Shown here: positions 33,597 to 42,085 of the stretch, in pieces
How positions within the stretch are numbered: position 1 is the stretch's first letter
How the letters are laid out: the number at the start of each line of letters is the position of its first letter
Program-made: the position numbers and the translations under genes
Source of the DNA: Candidatus Avelusimicrobium luingense
GTDB lineage: Bacteria; Elusimicrobiota; Elusimicrobia; Elusimicrobiales; Elusimicrobiaceae
DNA: 64,000 nt
Assembly (NCBI GenBank): GCA_900315845.1
Contig: OOHK01000001.1
Location: forward strand, 186,001 to 250,000
Direction: 5' to 3'
The notes under the pieces: generated by a model
What the model was told of the DNA's origin: nothing
Seen by the model: only the letters and a program-made list of their open reading frames with translations
Databases searched by the model: none

Positions 33597-34055
33597 CTAA
33601 TTGGCTGTTGAATCAGATACAGGTTTTGGTTTAGACGTGCGCGGAAGCAAACTAAACAAAATAAACGCACTGAACATTTGTAACGTAAAGGCCAGCGATA
33701 TAGAAACATACTGATAAACTTTCAAAAATTGCAAAGACGGGTCCGGCCATAAAGAATAAACTACATTTCCCAAAAAACGCACGAGTGGGAATAACGTAAA
33801 ATCAGCATTGGTAAGCAAAGCCATCACACCTTGCAACACCGCCAAGGCCCACACTTGCCGTTCACCTAGCAAGATAAAAGCCACTTGTCCCGCATATAAC
33901 ACCAAAAATCCAACATGCAACCGCAACAATATACCACTGTGCGAAATATCCCGCCACACCAGTATCGTGTTAGACAATAACCCAATCAGGCAAAAGAAAA
34001 ATACTATTTTTACCCAAATGTTCAAGTCCCAAAAACGCTGCAATAGTTTTAACAT
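33597..34055 (-). CDS. Small polytopic membrane protein, unknown
   Basis: 152 residues, family not recognised. Four hydrophobic segments are visible: ~14-34 (WVKIVFFFCLIGLLSNTILV), ~43-62, ~67-83 and ~120-142 (VSISLAFTLQMFSAFILF). The N-terminus is basic and the C-terminal ~12 residues are polar (PKPVSDSTAN), so both ends may be cytoplasmic. It begins one base after the ddl stop (TAATATG) without its own ribosome site, which points to translational coupling with ddl. Function unknown; it lies at the end of an operon with peptidoglycan-precursor synthesis. Confidence 0.75.
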   Translation of the reverse strand: MLKLLQRFWDLNIWVKIVFFFCLIGLLSNTILVWRDISHSGILLRLHVGFLVLYAGQVAFILLGERQVWALAVLQGVMALLTNADFTLFPLVRFLGNVVYSLWPDPSLQFLKVYQYVSISLAFTLQMFSAFILFSLLPRTSKPKPVSDSTAN

Positions 34056-34056
34056 A

Positions 34057-35130
34057 TTAACGGTTTAACGATAAGGTTTTTTTGCATTTATAAATTTCTT
34101 GCGCTTGCTCAATAAGTCCATCTAAAATTTGCGGGTATTTTTCACCGCACGCTTCAAACAATTGCGGATATAAACTCGTTTCGCTCATACCGGGGATTGT
34201 ATTGATTTCGGAAAAATAATACGCTCCGTTTTTATCCATCAAAAAATCAACCCGGGCAAGGCCGCTTCCGTTTAATGCGTGAAATACAGCCACACTATCG
34301 GCCCGCATTTTAGAGGCAATATCGGCAGGAATATCCGCCGGTACTTTCGTCTCACATCCGCCTTCTACCAGATATTTGGCGTTGTAATCAAAAAATTCTC
34401 CGGCTAGCATACGCAACTCACCGCAAGCAGAAGATTTAACATTTTCCCCTTGTCCGTAAAGCGCACAGAAAATTTCACGCGCATGGTCAACGCCTTTTTC
34501 TACCATGACATCCGTGTCAAACGACAAGGCAAAATCTATGGCGGGTTTTAATTCATCCAACGTTTTTACTTTACGCACCCCCACCGACGAGCCAAGCCGC
34601 ACCGGTTTAACAAATACCGGCAAGCCTTGTTTTTCCACCCATGTTTTCAAAAAATAGGTGTTGTAAGGTATATTTTTATGTATGGGGAAAAACGGCAAAA
34701 CGGGCACTCCGGCGCATTGGGCCAACAGTTTCGTAACCACTTTATCCATGCCGATTGCCGAAGGAAGCACCCCACATCCCACATAGGGAACGTCCAACGT
34801 TTCCAAAAATCCTTGCAAGGTGCCGTCCTCGCAATTAGTACCGTGAACCACCGGAAAAAACACATCTATTTTGGTTTTCCACGAACCGTCAAACGCCAGC
34901 AAATTAGCCGCCTGTGCAATAACGGGCGTGATAGGTTTATCGCTCGCTTGGTGCGGGCCACAGGCTTTTTGCAAAAACCAAAAGCCCTGTTTATCAATAA
35001 AAATAGGATAGACAGTATATGCCTGCGGTTTTTCGGCAAGTACCCGGCAAACAGTTTGCGCACTATGAATGGAAACTTCGTGTTCGGTAGATTTTCCGCC
35101 GTATAAAACAGCTACTTGTAAAGGTGCCAT
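34057..35130 (-). CDS. ddl: D-alanine--D-alanine ligase
   Basis: ATP-grasp enzyme making D-Ala-D-Ala for peptidoglycan; cytoplasmic, 357 residues. Motifs: VAVLYGGKSTEHEVSIHSA at the N-terminus, FPVVHGTNCEDGTLQGFLE, VPYVGCGVLPSAIGMDK, FVKPVRLGSSVGV, and the Mg/ATP site GLARVDFLMDKNGAYYFSEI followed by NTIPGMSETSLYPQ. The segment HGTNCEDG replaces the more common HGxxGEDG and NTIPGMSETS replaces NTxPGxTxxS, as in the VanA-like/type with Tyr-less variants; terminal D-Ala versus D-Lac choice cannot be settled here. It directly follows the coiled-coil gene (one base). Confidence 0.94.
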   Translation of the reverse strand: MAPLQVAVLYGGKSTEHEVSIHSAQTVCRVLAEKPQAYTVYPIFIDKQGFWFLQKACGPHQASDKPITPVIAQAANLLAFDGSWKTKIDVFFPVVHGTNCEDGTLQGFLETLDVPYVGCGVLPSAIGMDKVVTKLLAQCAGVPVLPFFPIHKNIPYNTYFLKTWVEKQGLPVFVKPVRLGSSVGVRKVKTLDELKPAIDFALSFDTDVMVEKGVDHAREIFCALYGQGENVKSSACGELRMLAGEFFDYNAKYLVEGGCETKVPADIPADIASKMRADSVAVFHALNGSGLARVDFLMDKNGAYYFSEINTIPGMSETSLYPQLFEACGEKYPQILDGLIEQAQEIYKCKKTLSLNR

Positions 35131-35131
35131 A

Positions 35132-37069
35132 TTAGCGATCCTCGTTGAAAATAGACCATTTGATACGCCCGATAAAATTATCGGTTTTCTCTAAAAAGTC
35201 TTCCCCTTCCGACAAATCCGGATCCGTTTGAACAGGATCTGCTACTTTAATTTCGGGCAAGTCAGCCGAAGTTTGCACTTTAGGGGTAGCCGTCTGGGTA
35301 ATTTCCATAGGGCTTTCTTCATGCTCTTTTACAGTAGGTATTTGAGCAGACGGAGCGGGAGGAACCGATTTAGCAGATGTATTTTGAGGCGCTGCCGGGG
35401 CCGGTTTCGCTACCGGTTTTTCCGGTTGCACATTGGACGCTTGCGTATTTTGCGCTTGTTTAACAGGCATGACTACCGGAATAACCGAGGGCGTCTGATG
35501 CGCGTCTAACAATTGTTGTTCCAATTGGGCTTGACGGGTGGACAGTTGGCGGTTTTGTTGGGAAAGTTGTTCATTTTTCTCAAATAATTTTTCTTGCCGA
35601 TGTGTGAGATCGTCATTTTGGCGCGCCAATTGTTCGTTTTGCTCAAACAGCAACGCTTGTTTTTGCGTCAGTTGTGTATTTTGGAAAGCAAGTTGTTCGT
35701 TCTTCTCAAACAATTCGGCTTGTTTTTTCGTCAATTGAGAACTTTGTTGCGCCAGTTGTTCATTTTGGGCGAACAATTGCGCTTGTTTTTCCGTCAATTG
35801 AGTATTTTGGAAAGCCAGTTGTTCGTTTTTCTCAAACAGTTGGGTTTGCTTATCATTAAGTTGTGTATTTTGTTGTGCCAGTTGCTCATTTTGCGTACCA
35901 AGCACTTCAATCTTTTGTTTCAACTGTTCAATGACAGCATCATTACCGTTGATTTTTTCCACCAAGGCTTTGAAGTTTTGTTCCAATTGGTCTTTTTCAC
36001 TGCGTACCGCATCCAATTCGTTTTGCGTGGCTTGCAGTTGGACGGTGAGTTCATCGCGTTGGGTTTCCAACGAGCGGACCGTTTCTGCATAAATAGCCTG
36101 TTGGTTTTGGCTTTGTAACGAACTGTTCTCTTGCAAAGAGGCTATTTCTTCACGTAACGATTGCAATTCTTTTTCTTTTTCTTCTAATTGAATAAGCAGT
36201 TGTTCTTTTTCCGCAGCGGCTTCGTGCAGTTTGATATTTTCGGTGCGCAACGTCTCAATTTCCTCTACTTGTTTCATACAAGTATCGGAAATTTCTTTAA
36301 GTTGTGTTTCCAAACTGTTTACACGTTGCTCATATTCCTGACGGATAGAAACAATACGTCCTTCAAAATCAAACGATTTGAATTTTTCTTCGGCCTTATT
36401 CAACTGGTCACGCAAGGATAAAATTTCTTTGGCTTGCTCGGCCGATTTTTTAAGGGCTTCCATTTTTTCCTGTTGCACTTTTTTGATTTCGCGATCAAGC
36501 GCGCTATTGACGGCTTTTAATTGGGAAGCCTTTTGGTGCAAACTGGAAATAATACGTTCTTTTTCGGCTTGTTCTTCCTGTCGGCGACGTTCTTGCACTT
36601 CACGGTAAGCATCCGGCTCGTATTGATAAATAGGAGCATGATTGACCGGACGGGACACCGTATCAAAACTGCGTTGCACATCGGGCTCGCGCCACGAGAA
36701 CGGACGTTCCTGTTGGGCACGGGATAGATTTTCTACACTGGCACGTAAATTAGCAATAGAGAAGGAAAGATGTTGGATGAAAGCATCGCGGTCTTTTTGA
36801 CGTTCCAAATGTTCGCGCGTATGGGCCAGTTCAGCCATGATCTTTTCGTTTTGCCGTTCGGAAACGTCAAATTTTTCTTCCAACTCTTGTACTTTTTGTT
36901 CTAATTTCTCAAAACTATGCGCGTACTGGTTAGATACGTCTTCGGACGCAACGTCCTCTCGCGCGGCAGTAGGCGTGAAATTAAATGTATTTAAGTTGGG
37001 GTCTTGAAACTTCTCTAAAAATTGGGCGATATCGCCTTGTCCGTTGGACGAATTGTTCTCTGTTGCCAT
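35132..37069 (-). CDS. Long coiled-coil protein with 21-residue tandem repeats
   Basis: 645 residues, no family recognised. No signal peptide or membrane segment, so probably cytoplasmic. Residues ~45-100 and ~160-545 are heptad-rich coiled coil (KLEQKVQELEEKFD, RIISSLHQKASQLKAVNSAL, LNKAEEKFKSF). Between ~392 and 517 lie six tandem 21-residue units of the type EKNEQLAFQNTQLTEKQAQLF, three heptads each. The C-terminal ~110 residues are Pro/Ala/Thr rich and acidic (KPAPAAPQNTSAKSVPPAP), ending RIKWSIFNEDR. It has its own promoter overlapping the folC stop and is followed by ddl by one base. A scaffold role in envelope growth or division is possible from context, but nothing in the sequence proves it. 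Confidence 0.85.
   Translation of the reverse strand: MATENNSSNGQGDIAQFLEKFQDPNLNTFNFTPTAAREDVASEDVSNQYAHSFEKLEQKVQELEEKFDVSERQNEKIMAELAHTREHLERQKDRDAFIQHLSFSIANLRASVENLSRAQQERPFSWREPDVQRSFDTVSRPVNHAPIYQYEPDAYREVQERRRQEEQAEKERIISSLHQKASQLKAVNSALDREIKKVQQEKMEALKKSAEQAKEILSLRDQLNKAEEKFKSFDFEGRIVSIRQEYEQRVNSLETQLKEISDTCMKQVEEIETLRTENIKLHEAAAEKEQLLIQLEEKEKELQSLREEIASLQENSSLQSQNQQAIYAETVRSLETQRDELTVQLQATQNELDAVRSEKDQLEQNFKALVEKINGNDAVIEQLKQKIEVLGTQNEQLAQQNTQLNDKQTQLFEKNEQLAFQNTQLTEKQAQLFAQNEQLAQQSSQLTKKQAELFEKNEQLAFQNTQLTQKQALLFEQNEQLARQNDDLTHRQEKLFEKNEQLSQQNRQLSTRQAQLEQQLLDAHQTPSVIPVVMPVKQAQNTQASNVQPEKPVAKPAPAAPQNTSAKSVPPAPSAQIPTVKEHEESPMEITQTATPKVQTSADLPEIKVADPVQTDPDLSEGEDFLEKTDNFIGRIKWSIFNEDR
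35519..35896 (-). repeat. Six 63-bp tandem repeats encoding coiled-coil units
   Basis: Six in-frame 63-bp units in the 35132-37069 gene, each coding for a 21-residue unit of type (E/T/A)xNEQLAxQNxQLxxKQxxLF. Alternate units are more alike (EKNEQLAFQNTQL appears twice exactly), suggesting duplication of two-unit blocks. Confidence 0.85.
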
Positions 37070-37107
37070 AATGCTCCCGTATGCACGCGTATGCGCGTAT
37101 ATAGTTT

Positions 37108-37137
37108 ATTAAACCACAATAGGCAGGCTGCTGTCAA
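37108..37137 (-). promoter_or_regulatory. Promoter of the coiled-coil-ddl operon, overlapping the folC stop
   Basis: On the minus strand TTGACA (37132-37137), 18-base spacer, TTTAAT (37108-37113). The -35 box overlaps the last codons of folC; GGGAG and the ATG follow at 37069. Confidence 0.6.
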
Positions 37138-38330
37138 TGTTTTTTTAAGACGGAATTTCTAACGGAATTTTGACACAACGTATTATTGATAATTCGTTTT
37201 CTGATTTCGCCCGCGAGATAAAAAGAACCCGTTACCAGCACCACTTCGGCTTGTGCACGGATAAAAGCGGCGGAAATATCAGGGATAAATTGCCAACCGG
37301 GCGGTAATAAAGGGGTGATAAGATTTTTCCCCGCCGCCCGAGGCGAAGATACCGCGGTTACTGTCCCCGTCTTAAAACAGGCCGAAAGCATAGAGAGCAT
37401 CTTTGGATAATCTTTATCTTGCATAAACGCGCAAAGCACCGTTGCGTGCTTTTGGGCAAACGGCGTTGTTTGCCAAAATGCGAGTAAATTTTCTATTGCC
37501 TGTGGGTTGTGCGCACCGTCTAAAATGATTGTTTTTTTGCCGCAAGAAAAAATCTCAAACCGTCCCGGCACTTTAACCGTTTCAACGGCGTGCGCGATTA
37601 CTTCATCCGGAACTTTCAAAAATTTTGCCGCGCGGCACGCTAACTCTCTGTTTTGCGCTTGGGCATTTCCAAGTGAATTTTCCGCATGCAGTATTTCTAG
37701 CGGTGCCTTTCTTTCGCGCGCAATTTCTTCTACTACGCGCTTAACACCAGACGATAAATCTCCGCACAAAACGGGTACACCGGGTTTAATAATACCCGCT
37801 TTTTCGGCGGCAATTTTCGAAAGTGTGTCGCCTAAAATTTGTGTATGGTCTAACCCAACGGAAGTAATAATAGACAAAACAGGCAAGCAACTATTCGTCG
37901 GATCTTTACGACCGCCAAGGCCTGTTTCCAACACAACATACGTAACCTTTTGTTCGGCAAAATAAACAAAAGCAGCCGCCGTCAAAATCTCAAACAAATT
38001 AAGCGGCTCTTGTTCGCAAACAAGCACTTTTTCCACTGCATTTATAAAATCTTTCGGTGCAATTTCAATACTGTCAATTTGCAAACGCTCCGTCGGACTA
38101 GTCAAATGCGGCGAAATAAATAGTCCGGTTTTTTCCCCCGCGCCGGTAAGCGTGTGCGCAAGCAGCATGCACACCGTTCCTTTGCCGTTTGTGCCGGCCA
38201 CGTGGATAATTTTGTAATTTTGTTGCGGATTTTTTAGACGCGCAAGCAGTTCCTTAAAAGCCGCCAAACCCGCTCCGCTATGTGACGCGGTGCGGGTTTG
38301 CAAAGCGGAAAACCAATCGTTAAAATTCAT
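37134..38330 (-). CDS. folC: Folylpolyglutamate synthase / dihydrofolate synthase FolC
   Basis: Mur-ligase-family enzyme adding glutamate to (dihydro)folate; 398 residues from the ATG at 38330. A longer frame reaches 38447, but those extra 39 residues lie wholly inside murA and lack FolC similarity. Motifs: NYKIIHVAGTNGKGTVCMLLAH (P-loop), FISPHLTSPTERLQID, VVLETGLGGRKDPTN, ITSVGLDHTQILGDTLSKIAAEKAGI and ILDGAHNPQAIENL. It overlaps the end of murA by 11 bases. The catalytic set looks complete. Confidence 0.94.
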   Translation of the reverse strand: MNFNDWFSALQTRTASHSGAGLAAFKELLARLKNPQQNYKIIHVAGTNGKGTVCMLLAHTLTGAGEKTGLFISPHLTSPTERLQIDSIEIAPKDFINAVEKVLVCEQEPLNLFEILTAAAFVYFAEQKVTYVVLETGLGGRKDPTNSCLPVLSIITSVGLDHTQILGDTLSKIAAEKAGIIKPGVPVLCGDLSSGVKRVVEEIARERKAPLEILHAENSLGNAQAQNRELACRAAKFLKVPDEVIAHAVETVKVPGRFEIFSCGKKTIILDGAHNPQAIENLLAFWQTTPFAQKHATVLCAFMQDKDYPKMLSMLSACFKTGTVTAVSSPRAAGKNLITPLLPPGWQFIPDISAAFIRAQAEVVLVTGSFYLAGEIRKRIINNTLCQNSVRNSVLKKH

Positions 38331-39591
38331 CTTTATCGGGGTTATAGCGGCGGATAGTCGCCCCGAGCGCGGTAAGTTTTTCTTCCAATTTTTCATAGCC
38401 GCGATCAATGTGATACACGCGTTCCACTTCCGTTTCTCCATCGGCACACAACCCGGCCATCACGAGGGCAAACCCGCCGCGCAAATCAGACGATTGCACA
38501 TGGGCGGCCGATAACTTTTCCACGCCCGTAATACGCGCAACACTTTTTTCGGTAGAAATGCGCGCCCCCATACGCACAAGTTCCGGCGCGTGCATAAAAC
38601 GGTTTTCAAAAACGGATTCATCTACTTCCGCTGTTCCGTTGCACAAGGTCATCAGCGTCATCCAAGGGGCTTGCAAATCGGTAGCGAAACCGGGATACGG
38701 CGCCGTGCGGACACCTAACGGTTTAATTTCTCCGTCGTAAGCGTGTACGTGCACAAAATCGGTACCGATGTCTAATGAAAAACCGGCTTCTTGCAAATCT
38801 TCCCATAAAATTGCGTTATGTTCCGGCACACAACCGGCCACGGTTACATCCCCACGGGTGGCGGCGGCCGCTAGCGCATACGAGCCCGTTTCAATACGGT
38901 CCGCCACTACGGTATGTTCGGCTCCGTGCAAGGCTTTCACACCGCGAATAATCAGGCGGCCTTTATCGTCGGTATGGATATCCGCGCCCATTTTATTTAA
39001 GAAAGCGATAACATCATCAATTTCCGGCTCTTTGGCTACATTTTCCAAAATCGTTTCGCCGCCAATTAAACACGCACACATGAGCAAATTTTGCGTGGCG
39101 CCCACACTGGGAAACCGGAGTACAATTTTAGCAGGTGAAAGTTTGTCGGCATGAATAAGTACGTTTCCGGCTTTTACTTCACACTGTGCGCCTAACTTTT
39201 CAAATCCTTTTAAGTGGATATCTACCGGGCGCACACCGATAGCACACCCGCCCGGCAGCGGAATATCCGCCTGTTTGAAACGCGCTAAAAGCGGCCCGGC
39301 TACCCAAAAACTCGCGCGCATTTGTTTGACAAGTTCATACGGCAAATCATTTTTAAGTTGGCCATTCGCTTCCACCGTAACGACGTTATTTTGATACGTT
39401 ACTTGTTTGCCTAAATACTGCAAAATTTTAAGTGTCGTGCGCACATCACGCAAATTCGGCACGCGGTGTAAAACACATTTTTCGTCGGTAAGCAACGTGG
39501 CTACCAAAATAGGAAGGGCCGCATTTTTACTGCCGCTGATGTGTACGGTACCTTGTAATTTTTTTCCGCCTTTAATTAAAAACCTGTCCAT
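38320..39591 (-). CDS. murA: UDP-N-acetylglucosamine 1-carboxyvinyltransferase MurA
   Basis: First committed step of peptidoglycan synthesis (enolpyruvyl transfer to UDP-GlcNAc); 423 residues. The start FLIKGGKKLQGTVHISGSKNAALPI is diagnostic. The active-site loop is DIPLPGGCAIGVRPVDIHL, retaining Cys, so fosfomycin-type inhibitors should react. LMRFPSVGATQNLLM-type segment (VLRFPSVGATQNL) and TDLQAPWMTLM are present. AAGGAG precedes the ATG. It lies in a minus-strand run prmC-murA-folC. Confidence 0.97.
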   Translation of the reverse strand: MDRFLIKGGKKLQGTVHISGSKNAALPILVATLLTDEKCVLHRVPNLRDVRTTLKILQYLGKQVTYQNNVVTVEANGQLKNDLPYELVKQMRASFWVAGPLLARFKQADIPLPGGCAIGVRPVDIHLKGFEKLGAQCEVKAGNVLIHADKLSPAKIVLRFPSVGATQNLLMCACLIGGETILENVAKEPEIDDVIAFLNKMGADIHTDDKGRLIIRGVKALHGAEHTVVADRIETGSYALAAAATRGDVTVAGCVPEHNAILWEDLQEAGFSLDIGTDFVHVHAYDGEIKPLGVRTAPYPGFATDLQAPWMTLMTLCNGTAEVDESVFENRFMHAPELVRMGARISTEKSVARITGVEKLSAAHVQSSDLRGGFALVMAGLCADGETEVERVYHIDRGYEKLEEKLTALGATIRRYNPDKDEF

Positions 39592-39610
39592 AAAAACTCC
39601 TTAAAAAAAT

Positions 39611-40447
39611 CTAAATTTTCTGCGCCAGTACAAAACGCGCTATCCCCACTATATCTTTTTTGACGTCCGTCTGCCAACCAATTTCGTTTAGTCCCCGCGC
39701 CACTGCTTCGGCCTGACCTTTACAAAGTTCCAAAGCAAGCCACCCGCCGGGGTTCAAATAATCGGCCGCTACCGAGCAAAGCGGACGCACGATATCAAGT
39801 CCGTCCTGTCCGCCGTCTAACGCTAGGCGTGGCTCTTTTAGTACTTCTTGCGTGAGTGTATCTACAATTTGCGACGGAATATACGGCGGGTTGGAAATAA
39901 TTAAATCAAACGTTCCTGTTACGCTTTCCCATAAATCACTCTGTAACAAGTGCACTTGTTCATTAAGGCGGAATTTTTTGACATTTTGCGCGGCTACCGC
40001 GAGTGCTTTTTCGCTGATATCTACGGCTAACACTTGTGCGCGCGGAAAACGTTTGGCCAATGCACACGCAATACACCCGCTACCTGTGCACATATCCAAA
40101 AACGTAAGTGGTTGCTTTTTGTCGTATAACTTGCTGACAAGTTCCACCAGTTCTTCCGTTTCCGGACGCGGGGTTAACACGTCGGGCGTAACGATAATAT
40201 CAAGTCCGTCAAACGGTTGGTAGCCTACAATGTGCGATAACGGCTCGCCGTTTGCTTTGCGGGAGATATACTTTTCGTACAAGGCGAGTTCTTTTTCCGT
40301 GGGGGTATAATCGGGATGGGCCAAAAGCCACGTGCGCGTAACGCCCAAAATACAGGCCAAAAGCCACTCGGCGTTAGGTTGCGGCTCGTCGGAGCCGGAC
40401 GCAGTTAAACGCAAAGCGGCTTTTGTTACTAATTCGGATACGGTCAT
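39611..40447 (-). CDS. prmC: Release factor glutamine methyltransferase PrmC
   Basis: Methylates the Gln of the GGQ motif of release factors RF1/RF2. 278 residues from the ATG at 40447, whose A is the last base of the prfA stop (TGATG); a longer frame inside prfA is rejected. SAM motif TFLDMCTGSGCIACALAKRF at ~110-129, catalytic NPPY as IISNPPYIPSQ, and the N-terminal helical domain with AEWLLACILG. The prfA-prmC order is the standard one, and the overlap implies coupled translation of enzyme and substrate. Confidence 0.96.
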   Translation of the reverse strand: MTVSELVTKAALRLTASGSDEPQPNAEWLLACILGVTRTWLLAHPDYTPTEKELALYEKYISRKANGEPLSHIVGYQPFDGLDIIVTPDVLTPRPETEELVELVSKLYDKKQPLTFLDMCTGSGCIACALAKRFPRAQVLAVDISEKALAVAAQNVKKFRLNEQVHLLQSDLWESVTGTFDLIISNPPYIPSQIVDTLTQEVLKEPRLALDGGQDGLDIVRPLCSVAADYLNPGGWLALELCKGQAEAVARGLNEIGWQTDVKKDIVGIARFVLAQKI

Positions 40448-41505
40448 CAGATTTGCAAGTTTTTGAGTTTTTGTTCCACACGCCACGCGCGCAAATCGTC
40501 TAATATCGGCTCAATGTTTCCCGCCATAATTTCCATAATGTTATGATAGGAAATATCGGTGCGGTGATCGGTTACGCGGCTTTGCGGGAAGTTGTACGTG
40601 CGGATTTTTTCCGAGCGGTCGCCCGTTCCTACTTGGCTTTTGCGCTCGTCATAAATTTCTTTGTTGCGCTTTTCTTCTTCTATTTGATAGAGTTTCGCGC
40701 GAAGCATGGCCATCGCTTTTTCGCGGTTAGCGCCTTGGTGGCGTTCTTCACGGCAGGAAACGACAATACCGGTCGGTTTGTGCAAAATACGGACAGCGGT
40801 TTCCACTTTATTGACGTTTTGCCCGCCAGCACCGCCGGAGCGGCACGTTTCCATTTCCAAATCTTCGGGGCGGATTTCAATATCAATTTCTTCGGCTTCC
40901 GGCATGATGGCTACCGTCACGGTGGACGTATGAACGCGACCGGACGTTTCCGTATCCGGCACACGTTGCACGCGGTGGGTACCCGCTTCCATACGCAGCC
41001 ACGAGTATGCCCCGTCTCCTTTGATAAACATACTGACGTATTTACACCCTTTAAGTCCGGTAGGGGTATATTCTAAAATTTCCGTTCCCCAGCCTTTGGT
41101 TTGGGCAAAGTGTTGGTACACACGCAACAGTTCAGCCGCAAACAAGGCAGATTCTTCCCCCCCGGCTCCGGGACGAATTTCCAAATAAATATTTTTGGAA
41201 TCATTGGGATCGGGCGGAATCACTAAAATACGCAGTTCTTTTTGTAAAGCGGGCAATTTTTCTTCTAATTCGGCCAATTCTTCCGCCGCCATTTTAACAA
41301 GTTCTTTATCTTCCCCCGCTTCAATCATGGCGCGGTCATCAGCGATAGATTTTTCGATTGCGGTGATTTCTTGTTCTTTTTCAATAATCGGTTTGAGAAA
41401 AGCGTGACGTTTGGCTTTGGCCGCCAAATCAGCCGCCGATAAATTGCCGCTGGAAAGAGCACTTTCCAGTTCCTTAAATTCTGCTACGTATTTTGATGTA
41501 TCCAT
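40447..41505 (-). CDS. prfA: Peptide chain release factor 1
   Basis: Recognises UAA/UAG and triggers peptide release; 352 residues. Diagnostic motifs: the GGQ loop [18 protein letters not shown] near 225-242, the stop-codon tripeptide PxT as [14 protein letters not shown] (PDT; PAT in E. coli RF1), and [37 protein letters not shown] is also characteristic. GGGGT precedes the ATG weakly. It is followed by prmC with a one-base overlap, and a strong terminator separates it from rpmE upstream. Confidence 0.97.
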   Translation of the reverse strand: MDTSKYVAEFKELESALSSGNLSAADLAAKAKRHAFLKPIIEKEQEITAIEKSIADDRAMIEAGEDKELVKMAAEELAELEEKLPALQKELRILVIPPDPNDSKNIYLEIRPGAGGEESALFAAELLRVYQHFAQTKGWGTEILEYTPTGLKGCKYVSMFIKGDGAYSWLRMEAGTHRVQRVPDTETSGRVHTSTVTVAIMPEAEEIDIEIRPEDLEMETCRSGGAGGQNVNKVETAVRILHKPTGIVVSCREERHQGANREKAMAMLRAKLYQIEEEKRNKEIYDERKSQVGTGDRSEKIRTYNFPQSRVTDHRTDISYHNIMEIMAGNIEPILDDLRAWRVEQKLKNLQI

Positions 41506-41530
41506 ATTGACCCCAATGTGTTACATAGAA

Positions 41531-41563
41531 AAAAGAGCAGACACCGAAAGTGTCTGCTCTTTT
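41531..41563 (-). terminator. Terminator of rpmE
   Basis: Perfect 14-base stem AAAAGAGCAGACAC / GTGTCTGCTCTTTT with a 5-base loop, between rpmE and prfA. Confidence 0.93.
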
Positions 41564-41575
41564 GAATCGGAAACG

Positions 41576-41929
41576 CTATTTGGCTGCTTCAGCCTTGGTT
41601 TCTTTTTTGGCCGCGGCTTTTTTAGCCGGTTTTTTAGCGGCTGCTTTCTTAACAGCGGCTACCGGTTTGCGAGCCAATTTGGCTTTGGCTTTTACTTCCG
41701 TTTTCGGCTTGCGTACCAAAGTTTTACCTTCGGTTTTAGCATAGCGTTTGTTAAATTTATCTACCATACCTTCCGTATCCAACAATTTTTGTTTGCCGGT
41801 AAAGAACGGGTGGCAAGCGGAGCAAATGTCCAATTTTAAGGTTTTGGCGGTGGAACGGGTCATAAATTTATTCCCGCACGCGCACACGGCTTCTACGAAG
41901 TCGTACGTCGGATGAATTTTTTCTTTCAT
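41576..41929 (-). CDS. rpmE: Ribosomal protein L31, Zn-binding type with lysine-rich tail
   Basis: Large-subunit protein bL31. Residues 1-65 are the normal protein: [22 protein letters not shown], then [27 protein letters not shown], with the zinc-binding Cys set (CAC and CSAC) intact. Residues 66-117 are an unusual extension of Lys/Ala/Pro ([20 protein letters not shown]), more than doubling the usual ~70 residues of bL31. A similar tail occurs on the sigma factor at 51172. GAGGAAA precedes the ATG. Rho lies upstream; each is followed by its own hairpin. Confidence 0.95.
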   Translation of the reverse strand: MKEKIHPTYDFVEAVCACGNKFMTRSTAKTLKLDICSACHPFFTGKQKLLDTEGMVDKFNKRYAKTEGKTLVRKPKTEVKAKAKLARKPVAAVKKAAAKKPAKKAAAKKETKAEAAK

Positions 41930-42032
41930 ATATTTTTCCTCTAAAAAATGGTTCAGCCTAAAAAGGCTTCTTGATTATTATAGCAAATTGTAACGGAAAA
42001 TAAAAAGAAAGTTTTTTTCTTATTTCTCACTT

Positions 42033-42066
42033 AAAAACCGCCCCGTCAAAAACAGGGCGGCTTTTT
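42033..42066 (-). terminator. Terminator of rho
   Basis: Stem CCGCCC / GGGCGG extended by A/T pairs, with a ~10-base loop and T run on the minus strand, 20 bases after the rho stop. Confidence 0.9.
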
Positions 42067-42085
42067 AACATATCCAGGCCGTTTA

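Noticed and set aside
38331-38447. N-terminal extension of FolC
   Set aside because: The extra residues are entirely within murA and do not fit the FolC start; MNFNDWF at 38330 is the usual beginning.
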